Source: Leishmania mexicana MHOM/GT/2001/U1103
Lineage: Eukaryota; Euglenozoa; Kinetoplastea; Trypanosomatida; Trypanosomatidae
Reading direction: 5' to 3'
Length of the DNA stretch: 64,000 nt
Assembly: GCF_000234665.1 (NCBI RefSeq)
Contig: NC_018317.1
Span: forward strand, 219,285 to 283,284
Both the position numbers and the translations under genes were made by a program. The stretch's first letter is position 1. The number at the start of each line of letters is the position of its first letter. Below are positions 1-11,400 of the stretch, in pieces. The notes under the pieces were generated by a model, which worked only from the letters and a program-made list of their open reading frames with translations, had not been told where the DNA came from and made no database searches.

Positions 1-2554
1 CGCTGGCGCGGAAAAGGCGGCGCATCACGCGGCGGCGATGCGTCACGGCAAACGGGATGACGGTGTGGCTCATCATCCGACTCAAAACGCCAACGTAGAA
101 TATTGACCGAAGGTTGGCGGACAGCTCCGCGATGTGGCAGCGCCCCAAGGCAATGAAGAATAACTTGCCGTACGAGTTCACAAACTCGAAGGCAGCCTGT
201 TTTAGCGCCCGGGAGCGCATGTACTCGCCGCGGTGGCGGTTGTTCTCCATGTGTGTCAGGTACTTGGCCAGGTCAGTGAAGATGAAGCTCAGCGCGCCGT
301 TGCACACGGCGTACCCGAGCGGCGGGAGCATCGCCGCAATGGGGTGCGCCGTCTTATCCAACGGGCCGCCATCCACCGCGAGGCGCCGCAGAAACGGTAT
401 GGCCAGACGACTCGCCGGGTCGGTGACCATCCCGTCGAGGTTGAGCGAGCACACCATAAGCCACAGCGTGCCGCCCATGAAGAGGGCAACAATGTCCCAG
501 GTGAGTGAGTGCGCAGAAGTCACTCGATACCACGCCGGGTAGCACACCTGCGGCTCCCCAGTCACGGGGTCCGTCTCCGGCGTGCTGCCAAAGTCGTGAC
601 GCAGCTCGTCCTGTCCCTCTTGGTGAAACAGGTGGTACTTCATGCACAGCACACTGCAGCGCCGCTCCCACATCTTGATGCACAGCACGCTGCCAATGAT
701 CATGGTCGTGCTGAAGAGCGGCAGCAGCGCCACGTCTAGGCAGCGCTGCACGGTGTGGCGGAGAGTGAGTGAGGAGGGGGCAGCCGGCACAAGCACCGCC
801 GCGGCGGTGGTGTCGGGCGCCAGACGCAGGGAGGTTAGCATAGACACCAACACTCCTAGAAGACCCGCCCCCAACAGCCACCGCGCGTAGTGGTTCATCC
901 AGGCGTAGTAGAACATGACCTCCTCGCCGAGATAGCTGGCGACGGCGTCCTCGGAAATGGTCAGCCACCCCGTCAGAGAGTGCGCAGACCAGACAGAGCT
1001 CCACAGCGCGTCGCGGATGGCGCTGTCGTGAGCGGGGAAGCGTGTGATGGTCTTGAGGTCAGCCGGGACGACCGGGGTGGCGCCGCCGTGCAGGAGGTCG
1101 CCGAGAACGCGGTGCAGCAGCCGCTGCCGGTGCGCGTCCGTCCACTCGGCATACTCCCGCGGAAACGGTGGATCGATGAGGAAGGAGCGGAGGTGGTCCT
1201 GCTGCCGTGCGTGCGCCTTGAAGAAGTGCTCAGCGAGGTTTCTGTGCACCGAGACGTGAATAGACACCTTGTGTAGGGCAAACGGGACCAACTCTACGCG
1301 GAAGCACTGCGGCACCGAGTACCGCGACGGGGCTCCTGCCTCTGCTGGCCGTTTGTGTGCGCGACTTGTGTGAGCCCGGAAGGAGTCCAGCGTCGTTGCA
1401 TTCTCCGAGAAGGCGCTGCTCATCATGGATATGGGTCCACATCGGCCGGCCATGGGTGCTACCACCCGCTCCGACAAGAGCACTTGCAGGGCAGCGATCA
1501 GGTACTTCTTGATGGTCTCCTCGGACGTCAGCTCGATGCAGTATTGACACGACGGACACGGGTTGCCGGAGACGCCGAGGGAGGCTGCGGGGATGATGGG
1601 AACGCCGGTGATGTTGGCCTCCGAAACCATGCGACGCAGCCGCGCCACCATTTCCGCCATCTCGGCCCGCCGCAGCGCCACGACCTTGTCCGCCACATCC
1701 GCAACCACTTCCAGAGGCTTCGCACGCGCATCCTTTTCCTTCGTCGTGCCGTGTGGCGTGGGCTTCACCACACCTAGTCGCTCATGCAGGTCCTTCACAA
1801 TGCAATCATAGCTGTGCGACTGCTGCCAGCGCTGCGCTGCCGCGAGTTGCCGGGCTGTGAGGGCGACGTAGCTCGGCTGCCCGAGCTGCTGCTGTACATC
1901 GGCTGCCACCGCCGCGAGCTGCTCTTTTGTGGGCCCTCGCGGCATCTCTGACGGCCCTCCGCCGGCATCGGGCAGACATGCCACAGAGGCATTCGGTGCC
2001 TCGTCGGGCGGGGGATGCGTGCGACCACTGTTCACATCACCCCGACTGGAAAGGACTGTCGCACTCGCGCTCTGTGGATGGCTCGTCATGTTGGCGCTGC
2101 CGCCATTGTTGGGGTTCGGGCTGGAGCTGGAAAGCAGCTGGGCCGCACACACGACCGACGGCCTTGTCGTGACGGAACGAGGTGCATCACTCAGGAATGA
2201 CTGCATCGCTGCCGGTGCACGCTTGCGCTGCTGCCGCTCAATCTCCAGCTTCTTGTCGGAGGCCGCCATCCACGGCGGCGAGGATGTGAACAAGTTTCGC
2301 AGCGGTTTCTCTGAGTCGCGTTGGTGACTGTTGGGAGGGTCCACGGTCCCTGTGGCGCCCACTGCACGACGCCCACTTGCACGTGGGGCAGCCGTGTACG
2401 CGTTCATGACACCAGGCGAGTTCGTTGGTGCTGGTGGTGTTGGGCCGACTACCAGGCGCCGTCGGTGAAGCGTTCTTGGCGGTGCTGCCGATGCCACCGC
2501 CGCTGCCGTCGCTGCGGGCTTCGACACCAGCGGCTTCGTCTGCACTGTCGTCAT
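1..2554 (-). CDS. Anoctamin (TMEM16)-family membrane protein, C-terminus cut off by window edge
   Basis: The reading frame is open from an ATG at 2554 to base 1, about 851 codons, and continues out of the window. An in-frame TAA lies just upstream (about 2582), so this ATG is the first available. Residues 1-250 are low-complexity. A Cys cluster CPSCQYC sits near residue 332. From about residue 480 the sequence follows the anoctamin plan: a TRFPAHD segment, then YLGEEVMFYYAWMNHYARW leading into a hydrophobic segment, further membrane segments (LFSTTMIIGSVLCIK, DIVALFMGGTLWLMVCSLN), then a loop with HMENNRHRGEY and the family-like EFVNSYGKLFFIALG. Anoctamins are calcium-activated chloride channels or phospholipid scramblases; the calcium-site residues of the later helices lie outside the window, so channel versus scramblase cannot be judged. 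The family call is by remembered motif resemblance and is fairly secure. Confidence 0.8.
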   Translation of the reverse strand, partial: MTTVQTKPLVSKPAATAAAVASAAPPRTLHRRRLVVGPTPPAPTNSPGVMNAYTAAPRASGRRAVGATGTVDPPNSHQRDSEKPLRNLFTSSPPWMAASDKKLEIERQQRKRAPAAMQSFLSDAPRSVTTRPSVVCAAQLLSSSSPNPNNGGSANMTSHPQSASATVLSSRGDVNSGRTHPPPDEAPNASVACLPDAGGGPSEMPRGPTKEQLAAVAADVQQQLGQPSYVALTARQLAAAQRWQQSHSYDCIVKDLHERLGVVKPTPHGTTKEKDARAKPLEVVADVADKVVALRRAEMAEMVARLRRMVSEANITGVPIIPAASLGVSGNPCPSCQYCIELTSEETIKKYLIAALQVLLSERVVAPMAGRCGPISMMSSAFSENATTLDSFRAHTSRAHKRPAEAGAPSRYSVPQCFRVELVPFALHKVSIHVSVHRNLAEHFFKAHARQQDHLRSFLIDPPFPREYAEWTDAHRQRLLHRVLGDLLHGGATPVVPADLKTITRFPAHDSAIRDALWSSVWSAHSLTGWLTISEDAVASYLGEEVMFYYAWMNHYARWLLGAGLLGVLVSMLTSLRLAPDTTAAAVLVPAAPSSLTLRHTVQRCLDVALLPLFSTTMIIGSVLCIKMWERRCSVLCMKYHLFHQEGQDELRHDFGSTPETDPVTGEPQVCYPAWYRVTSAHSLTWDIVALFMGGTLWLMVCSLNLDGMVTDPASRLAIPFLRRLAVDGGPLDKTAHPIAAMLPPLGYAVCNGALSFIFTDLAKYLTHMENNRHRGEYMRSRALKQAAFEFVNSYGKLFFIALGRCHIAELSANLRSIFYVGVLSRMMSHTVIPFAVTHRRRVMRRLFRAS

Positions 2555-3859
2555 GATCGTGATGAAGCGTAGGAGACCGAATTACAGGATGCGGTGGTGG
2601 AGGGAGGGGGGGGACTCAAGCGGAAGCTGATGCGCTGCTCCTGATGAGGATGCACCGCTTCGCTACGGCGAACCGAACAGCTGGTTGACTGTGGACGCGT
2701 CTGGAATCTATTTTTCTCGCAGCACACACCGTGCTGCCTGGACGTGTGCACTTGGGGCTGATGTCCTGCGGCTCGATGTGTGAGGAGGGGGGGGAGTGGA
2801 GTCCGTGTGTGTGGGAGGGAGGTGGGTCGTTGCTCCCGCATAACAGAAGTACCGACGGCCACAAGAGCGGCTGCGCTGTACCAACGAGGCCCGCGCGCGT
2901 GTGCACACGCGCTGACAACGACAGCGGAAGATAAAGCAGCGATAGAATGGGATACCAAGACGGAGCGAGGGCGGGGCGGGGCGGGGGATTCGGTGCGCGC
3001 TGCCGCGGGGCCAGGGCGTGGTTACATGGGATGCGGAAAAACGATGCACGACAGAGAGAGGAGAGGAGAGGAGAGACGGTGAACGACAGAGCCCGGCAAC
3101 TCCTGCTGGCGTGTGTGTGCGTGTGTGTGTGCGGCGCGGTTGTGCCGCTTTTACACACGGAGGCCGCATGTTGACAGGAGCAGAGTGCGTCTTTTCCATG
3201 CGGGGGCATACATACGTGTATGCCGCCTGTGCTTGTGCGTACTGACGAGAGTGCGGAGCCGCATGTCCTTCCAGCTTCCTGCTTCACCGGGTGGAGAGGG
3301 GGGAGGGTGGGCGGGAGGACTTCCTCTGGAGACGCGGGCAGTGAACATAGCGAGAGAGAGAGGAGATCATGTGGTCACTGGGGCCGCTTCTCACAGACTA
3401 TCACTACGAGAAGCAGCGCTGATTGGTTGGGGGGGGGAGGATCTCGCCTGCGGTGGACCGCCCAAAGAAGAAAGACGGAGACGCGATCGCCCACCGTCAT
3501 GCCCCGAGAGCGGCGTACAAGGATGGATACAATGAACCCGCAGACGGTGTGCCCCGCAGGGACGGGTGCGCACTCGCTTGCCGGCCTCGGGTGCAGGGCA
3601 AACCAAAAGGGCGAGGAGGAGTAGAGGGCGGGCGGGCTCGCCGTGAGGGCGGATGTGGCGGCCATGGCGGTGGTGCAAAGGGATAGGTGAGACGGAGAAA
3701 GATTCACGTGCCACACACAAACAGCAGAGATAGATCGAGTGCGCGCTATCGTGACTCCCTTGTACACCGCTGCGTGTGTGTGTGTATCGTCCTGGAGTTG
3801 CTGTACGTGTTACGCAACGGTGCCGCAGGCACAAGGAAACGGTGGCTTGCGGCCTGCCT
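2555..3859. other. Spacer between anoctamin and 292-aa gene
   Basis: About 1.3 kb with no credible ORF. It should hold the 3' UTR of the 292-aa gene and the 5' UTR and trans-splice signals of the anoctamin gene. It contains a TG-rich run (about 3108-3134) and several G/A-rich stretches on the plus strand (for example 2785-2830, 3055-3080, 3425-3440), which are pyrimidine tracts in the transcript. Confidence 0.6.
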
Positions 3860-4738
3860 TTAGTCGAGGTCAAAGTCGAACTTGATCTTGGAGGCCAACG
3901 CCTGGACCTCTTCGATCTTCGCGGCGACCTCGTCGTTCATCCAGCCCAGCTCGCACAGCAGCGTGTCTGCCTCCTTTACCATCATCTCCCCAAGATTCAG
4001 CTGGGGCATCATGAGCAGACCGCCAAAGTCAACGGCGTAGCGGATACGGCGCTCGCCGCTGCTGAGGCGGTTCACGATATAGTGAAGCTGCAGCGACGGA
4101 CGCAGCCGTTTAAATTCGTGCAGCGGCGCCTCCTCATCCTCTGGCCAGTGCGGGAACAAGTCCGCATGTGACTGACCAGCGATGGACTGCCGGAACGCCT
4201 CCTCGTCCTCCGACTTGAGCGCCTCGGTAAACCGACCATGCATGCCTTCCTCGTAATGCACGCGACCAAAGAAGGAATTTTCCCAGTGCTGACGCACCTG
4301 CCGGCGCTGCTGCGCTGTGGCGGAGCCCATGCCATAGAGGCGTTCGTCCTGCTCTCGCTGCTGCTGTGAGGATGCGGTGGAGGACGAGGATGTGCTGCCA
4401 TTGCCACAGCTGCCGCCCGCTGCGTCGCCGTGCGCCTGCTTGCCATCCGCGCCAGCTCCAGCGCCATCACGCGGTGCTGAAGAGCCCTTCTCATAGAAGG
4501 AGTGGCGGTGAAACATCTGCTGCTGCTGCCGGAAATGATTGTAGCTGCCTCGTGCGCTGTCTGCCGACGACGGCGACGACGACGCAGGGCCGCTACTGCA
4601 GTAGCGCACGGGTGACGATATCGCTCGTGGAGCATGGGTGCCGCGCGAGCTCCGCCGCGAGACTGCTGTTGCCGCCGCAGCCGCGACGACACCTCTAGGA
4701 GGCGGTATTGACCCGCGATGAGCTAATGCCAGGCGCAT
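3860..4738 (-). CDS. Conserved-looking unknown protein, probable mitochondrial presequence (292 aa)
   Basis: The ORF is open to 5098, but only from a GTG in CA/TG-rich leader sequence; the ATG at 4738 is preferred. The protein begins MRLALAHRGSIPPPRG and stays Arg/Ser/Ala-rich and free of acidic residues for about 50 residues, which fits a mitochondrial targeting peptide. The middle is Gln/Ser-rich. The C-terminal 130 residues look folded, with HWENSFFGRVHYEEGMHGRF, then LHYIVNRLSSGERRIRYAVDFGGLLMMPQLNLGEMM, and an acidic helical end finishing FDFDLD. I recognise no family. A kinetoplastid-specific mitochondrial subunit (ribosome or respiratory complex accessory) is possible but only a guess. 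Confidence 0.75.
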   Translation of the reverse strand: MRLALAHRGSIPPPRGVVAAAAATAVSRRSSRGTHAPRAISSPVRYCSSGPASSSPSSADSARGSYNHFRQQQQMFHRHSFYEKGSSAPRDGAGAGADGKQAHGDAAGGSCGNGSTSSSSTASSQQQREQDERLYGMGSATAQQRRQVRQHWENSFFGRVHYEEGMHGRFTEALKSEDEEAFRQSIAGQSHADLFPHWPEDEEAPLHEFKRLRPSLQLHYIVNRLSSGERRIRYAVDFGGLLMMPQLNLGEMMVKEADTLLCELGWMNDEVAAKIEEVQALASKIKFDFDLD

Positions 4739-5404
4739 GGTAAGCTCTGACTTGACGACTACGAGAAGGGAAGGCTGATGCAGAGATAAACAATACGTAT
4801 AGAACCGAGGAGGGGTTTCATGGCGTTGCAGCAGGTGGAGGGGGGTGGGGGACGGCACACAGATGCAGAGAGACCCGCGGCCGCAGAGGGCGCACGCCTC
4901 CCGTTGCAGACGAGGCGAATTGAGGCGTGGGCGAGGTCGACCCGCACGTGTCCGGCGCACCACCACCACCGACGCACAGACCGGGATAGGCAGACAGAGA
5001 GACGCGCGCAGGATGCAGGTTGGCCACATTCCCGTCTTCGCACTCTTGGGTATCTTTTCACTGCACACACACACACAGACAGATGCATGTACTTGCACAT
5101 GCCATCAGGGAGAGAGAGAGAATGGGCAACAGGGGAATCAAGAAAACCTGATCACGCACCTTCACACGCTTGCCCCTCCAGTCGACTGGACAGCGGCGGT
5201 AGATAAATGTTTTTCCGGCACCCCCCTCCCCTGCACAGACGCACGTGCCCCCACACGGAGCAGCCGGGGCGCTACTCACCACGGGGCATTGGCGTGGGAG
5301 GAGGCAGAGGAGCGGCGTCGACTGTGTCGTGGACGGCTGCGTGGCACGTGTGTGTGTGTGTGTGTGTGTCCCTCTTGCTACCGACACCACCGGCACAGAG
5401 GCGC
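4739..5404. other. Spacer with TG microsatellite
   Basis: This 666-bp spacer holds a CA run (about 5063-5080) and a TG run (about 5346-5370) and no gene. It is expected to contain the 3' UTR of the C2CD5-like gene and the splice acceptor for the 292-aa gene. Confidence 0.5.
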
Positions 5405-8400
5405 TCATTCTTTCCGGCTGCCGGCGCCGTCGCTGTCACCGTCGTCGGAGAAGTCGCCGGTGGCGACATCCTTCTCGTTCTTTCGCGCGCTGACGTCCCT
5501 CTGCTGCCGCTGCTGCTGCGCGTGCTTCCCCCAGTACACGGTATCGCTCACCTGCACTACATCACCCGTAACAGTCGCGAACAAGAAAGCTCTGCCGGAT
5601 CCATCCGAGTCGCAGATCTCGTGATACACGATGCGATGCTTCAGAAGCGCGTTGCCACCCATCAGCCGCACAAGGGCCTGCACCACGCACACGATCTCCG
5701 TCTCCGCACGCTGGAAGAACATGTTGAGGTCGTCGCCGGTGTCGGTGTCGTAGTCTTCGCGGATGAAGTGCTGCGAGAGGCGGCCGAGGTAACGGACGAT
5801 GGAGCGGCCGGCAACGTAGTCGAGCGGGGTAAAGAGCACTACAGGGATGAACATCTGTAGCTGCGATATATCCTTCGGCAGGCGCGCTGCGGGGTTGCAG
5901 TAGTTGGCGTCGCGGGCAGCGGCAGTCATGGAGGATGGGCCACCAGCCGTGCCACCAACGGACATGAGCGACCTGCCGTTTTCCTCACCCGCCCTCACCG
6001 AGGCATCCGACACAATGGATGAGGATAACCACTGCCGCCGCTGCTGCTGCATTCGGCGATCTCCTGTGCCACGGCCGGTGGCGTGGTCGACGAGGCTCTT
6101 GATGGACTGCCCGGTTGCCCGAACAAAGGCGTTCCAGCGCCGCGTCAGCGAGTTTGTGAGCGAGCCACGGCTGTCACGGTACTCGGCGTAGGTTGAGGTG
6201 TGACGCACCGGGGCGGCGGTGTCTTCCGACACGGCTGTGGCGACGCCGCTCCACACGCGTGGCGGTGGCACTGTGATGTCCTGCACGTACGGCATGGAGA
6301 AGGGTGCGTTACTGGTGGTGAACAGGCGCCGCGCCTCCATGTACGCCGGTCCCGAGTCAACTGTCGCCAGCGCGGAACTCATCGCTAGCATGCCGCACAT
6401 AGAGTTCACCGCATATGCCGCAAGTGGCTGCGGCATCGACGGCAACGCCGGGTTCTGCGACGTCACCGTCTGCACTGCTGCTGCCGCTGAAGCGGCTGCG
6501 GGCCCGCCCAACGAGGTGGTGACGAGGTTGTTGCTCGCGGCATCCACCATTGGAGGGGAAAGAATGGGCGTATTCGGTTTCCACCGAAGGTAAGGCGTGG
6601 CCTTGCCAGAGGGGACAGCGTTGGCGGTCATGATGGGAGTCGCACCAGCGGTGCGCTGCCCCGCTGCGGAACCGCCGCCGTGGTTGCTCTGGCTGGCCTG
6701 ACTCGGATACTGCTGTTGCTGCTGCTGGTATTGCCGCAGTCCCGACAGGGACTCCATCGTGTAATGCATGCACACGCGAAAGGCGCGATCCTCGAGCTGG
6801 CGAAGCTGCCGCGCGCCAGCACTGCTGGCCACCATCACACAGCCCTCGAGTCGCAGCTGCAGGTCGGCGCTGTTCGGCACAAACATCATCCCCACTCGCA
6901 AGTTCACAACACGCAGCCGCAGCGGCTGCCCGGTGCGCATCGCCATACGACATGCCCGATGTACAAAGGCGCGCTTGGCGTCCGCGCAGTACTCGTTGAG
7001 AAGCCGCGTTGTGAGCGCCATGCGACCGGCTGCGGCGGTACCCCCGCCGGCGTTCATGCCGTCTCTTCCACCGGCTGCCGCGGATGCAGGGTCACTGAAG
7101 CTTTGGTAAACACCACTGCTGCCCATCACGCTGGCTCCAAGCACACTTCTGTTCCGCGTAGCACCGTAGGCAGTAAGACCGCCGCTCGTGTTGACACTGC
7201 CCATCAGCGCGGCCCCCCCGGTGCCGCCGCCGCCGCCGCCGAAGGGCAAGGTCGACGCACGCGAGTAGCGCCGATACAGCACGATGCGTTCCTGCCAGTC
7301 GAAGGCGTTCGCGCTGTCCGGCACGTACGGCAGCGTAAGCAGCACCCCATCCTCGAAGTTCGTCGCGTCCACCATGCCCAGCATCATGTCCGCCTCCTCG
7401 ACATCGTCGATCTTGACCACGTAGTCGCGTGCCTTGGTGCGCACACCGCCGCTGGTTGTGCGCCATTCGTCGGCCGGCGCGTAAACGTCCTCGTCCGTCA
7501 CACTCGACTCCGTCAGCACCCACGAATGCAAAGACGCGCTTGAGGGGGATGTGCTGAGGGTACGGCTGCTGCTGCTGCTGCTGGACGAGGAGCGGGACGA
7601 GCTGTACCGGCGCGATGATGACGTCGCAGCAGAGGGAGAAGGCGATCGTGACTTGGGCAACGTGGCCCCTCGTGACGGAGTGCTTGAGGTGGCGCCAGCT
7701 ATCCTGGTAGCCCCAGCTGCCGCTGCTCCTGCTGGGACAGCCGAGGCATACATGCTCGCGTGTCGCGTGCGACGGTGTCGACGCCGCTTCTGGGCCGGTG
7801 CGGCCGCGGCGTCGCCGCTCTGGCTGCTGTGCAGCGACTGGATTCCAGACATCGGTGACGGAAGCGCGCCTGTCGCTGAGGGGGACCGCGAAGGGCCACG
7901 CAACGGCGATGACGAGCCACGGTTGCCCCGCCCACGCTTGCCGCGCGCACGATGGCGCCGACGTCGACGGCGATGCCGCTTGCACCGCTTAGATGAGGAG
8001 GAAGACGAGGAGTCGGTGTGTGATGTTGACGACGTCGATAAAGAGCGAGCGGTGAAGGCGGCGCTGAACGCCTTCGTGCCGGCCGAGTCGATGCCACGAA
8101 CGTCGTCTCTGGACCCACCACCGCGCAGCCCCGCTGGCGCCACCGCCGACGACTGCGCTGCAGCGGCGGGCCTCGACGAACAGCTGCTGGAGGACGAGGA
8201 GGACGAAGATGAAGAAGTGCTTCGACTGCTGCTGGCGTGTGCAGTGTTGCGGCGTCGTCGACGTGACGCGATCACGTCGCGAAGCTTCACCACACTTTCT
8301 TTGTGCGCGATCTGCGGGTCCACCACGGTCACACGAGGCAGCCGCGGCACGGGCAGGCCTGCCAAGCGACAGGCCGACCCTGTCAGCATGCCGACAATGG

Positions 8401-11400
8401 CGTCGTGTCCGACCACGATGGAGACCCGGAGCGAGAAGCACGCGTTCAGCTGCTGCAGGCGGAGGTTAAAGAGAAGCTGCTTGTGCAAGGCGAACTCGAT
8501 GAAGGGAAGTGCCTGCGACACTGCCATGGCGAGCTCGACTCCCTTCACGTTCGCCTTTGGCTTCGACACGGCCACCTGCACGAGCCGCGGTGGCGCCTCG
8601 CAGTTCAGCTCGACGGGCAGCGTGCACGCAGCCAGCAGCACGTCCGGAACGGGCTTGTTGTGGCAGATGCTGCAGACGTGGTGCATGAGAAGATCGCCAA
8701 CTTCGCCGGGGAGGAAGCCCAGGCCGCCCTTCCGACGTGATCCTTCGTAGAGGTGCAGCAGGGCGCAGTTGCGCTTGGACGCGACGCGCCTCTTCTGCCA
8801 GGCAAAGAGGTGCTCGGGACCGGCGCGCAGTGATGCGGCGGACATGTCCAGCATCACCGCCGTACCATACAGGGACAGCAGAACGACGTCTTCGTGATAC
8901 TGGGTCTCCTCTTCATAGCCTAGCACGGTGTTGCAGTGGAACGCGCGGGCGTTGGCACGCAGCTCCTCGCGCAGCTCCATCCACCACGCATCGCGCTCCT
9001 GCGAGATGATCTGCCGCGACTTCACGCGCGAGACAATCTTCACGGAGCGGGCGCAGATGTAGCCGCCGATGTGGTGGATAGACCCGGCGGGAAGGTCCTT
9101 GACGGTGAGCATCGATATAATGACACGCGCTGGCGGACCACCACCAGCTGCGGCGCCGCTTGCAGCGATAACTGCCTTCGTCATCGGTGGTGGGGTCGCT
9201 GCGACGGTCGCCACCGTGGTGTCGGTCGGGCCGCTCCGCATCACCAGGTTCGCATGAGACGGCTGCGGCTGCACGAGTGCGTCGGGGAGAATGGGTATGG
9301 TGGCGTCCACAGGGGGCGCCACGAAGCTGCGGCTGAAGGGTGGGGAGGAGGACTGAGCATTTTTGGCGAGGGTGAGGGCAGTCTGCGAGTAGCGGCGCGT
9401 TGTAGAGTTAGCACTCTGCGTCCCAGCTAGAGCGGAAGCTGGCGCGACTGCACTGAGCCCCGCCACGTCACCCCCATTGTCGAGCGACGGCGGCGGCACG
9501 CCTGAGCCGTCGACTCCGTCGCCTGTCGCCATGGCGCTCACGCACATCTCTGGCGTTGATCGCGGCGACAGGACTGCTGTCGGTGCCACTGCCTCCATGC
9601 TCGAGAGCGGCGTACTTGCCCATGAGACGACGGCCACAGCTTGGTCAGACTGTCGCTGCTGTGCCAAGGTGCCGAGCCGAGAGGTGCAGGCGGATGTGGA
9701 GGGAGGCAGCAGATGATCATGTGCGGTCATGGGAGCGGAGGAGGCGTTGAGTGTTGACAGGTGTAACGGCGGAGTCGGCACTGTGCTGCCCATTGCGATG
9801 GGGTCCGTTGACTGCGTCGGCCCCGATGGGGTGGGCGGCGTGGAAGTGCTGCCGGTGTTCCCGCTCACTCCTCCGTTGCTCAGGATTGGCGACAAGGCGT
9901 ACGACGGCAGCGCTGGACTGTGTGACCGAGGTGGCGCCGCTGCCATCGACGCACCGGGGAACTCTTCCTGATACGCTGCCATCATGCTCGACTGGATGTA
10001 GCGCGACTTGCCGCGCAGCAGCGCCTCCATCTCGCGCTGGTCAACGTACTTCACATGCGACACCACGCACGGCGTGCCGTACGCCCGAACGATAATACCG
10101 TTTGGCTCCATGTCAAACTCCTCCACGTAACCAAGCACTGCGTTGCACTGTAGCTCGACCACCTTGCGCGCGAGTTGCCGTCGCACCTTGCCGCTGAGCT
10201 TGAAGAGCTGAATGACCCGGGCATCGTTGATGCTGCGGCTGCTGCGTAGGTTTGTGAAACGCACGTGCTCGGGGTCGGCCTTGACGATGAGCTCCTCCAT
10301 CATGCTGTGCGTCGACTCCACGCGAAACACCGCCGGGTCGAGCCGCCAGACGCTAAACACGAATATACCCTCCTCCTCGGCGGCCAGCGTCGGGTGGTCT
10401 ACGCGGGCCGCCCGCAGCGGGTCCAAGTCCTGCTCCACCAGGAAAGGAAACAGCGCCGGCGAAGGAAGAGGCAGCGACATAGCGGGGGTTTCCACTGCCG
10501 CAGCGGTTGCCATGGCCACCGCCGCCTCCGATGTTGTGGCGCCGGATGGGCTGGTAAACAAGACCGACTGGTCGTAGCGCGCGAAGTTCGCGCTGCTGTT
10601 CATGGTGGCAGCGCTGAGGTTGTTGTTCGCCAGGTTGAAGCTCGCGCCGGAGAGGGACGGGATGTCTGCGCAAACTTCCAATGTGCCGCCGCCGCCGGTG
10701 TGCAACAGAGCTTTGGACGAGCGCCGCGCGCTTGTCAGCTTCCGTGAAGTCGATCGGTGCTTGCGGTGGTGATGGTGGTCGTGTCCAGCGCCAGCTGTCG
10801 AAAGGTCAACGCTCAGGTTTTTCTTGCTCATGTTGACGGCGCTGGCAGCGGTCCTGCACGGCTCATTGACGGGGCCTTGTGGGCTGTGGTGCCCAGAGCT
10901 TGCCATGTGGCTGCCGCTGCTGCCTGTGGGTGCGACACCGCTGCTCTGCGTCGTCGCTGCGTTAAAACCCGACGCCGAGGTCGCCGTGGAGAAGCTGACG
11001 CCGGCTTCGTTTATGCGGGAGTTGCTGTTCGCGTGTTTGGCGTGACCACCGTTGCCGCCCAGTACGGCGGCCGCCAGCGACGACGAACGCTCCGCGACGC
11101 GGGGGTCAAGCCGGCGCACGTACCGCTCCGGCAGCGCCGGCGCCAGTGGGTTCTCGGCTGCGTGAAACTTGATGCGGATGGTAAGACGGATGTCGCCGTG
11201 GAGCCCGGCGCCAGAGTCTAGCAGCGGGAACCACCCTGACACCACCGGGTTGGCGCGGTAGATGATGCTGTTGCAGTCCAGCAGTACCATGCCGACAATG
11301 TCGTCGCGACTGATGATGTCGTGGTCGTACACGCGGATCTCCAGCGGGTCCTCCTGCAGCACAAGCAGGTCGGCTGTGTCGAAGCGCACGTCGTGCTCCC

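Noticed and set aside
3860..5098. 412-aa version of the 292-aa gene
   Set aside because: The longer reading begins at GTG, and the extra part is CA/TG-derived Val/Cys and Arg-rich sequence typical of leader; ATG 4738 gives a normal presequence.
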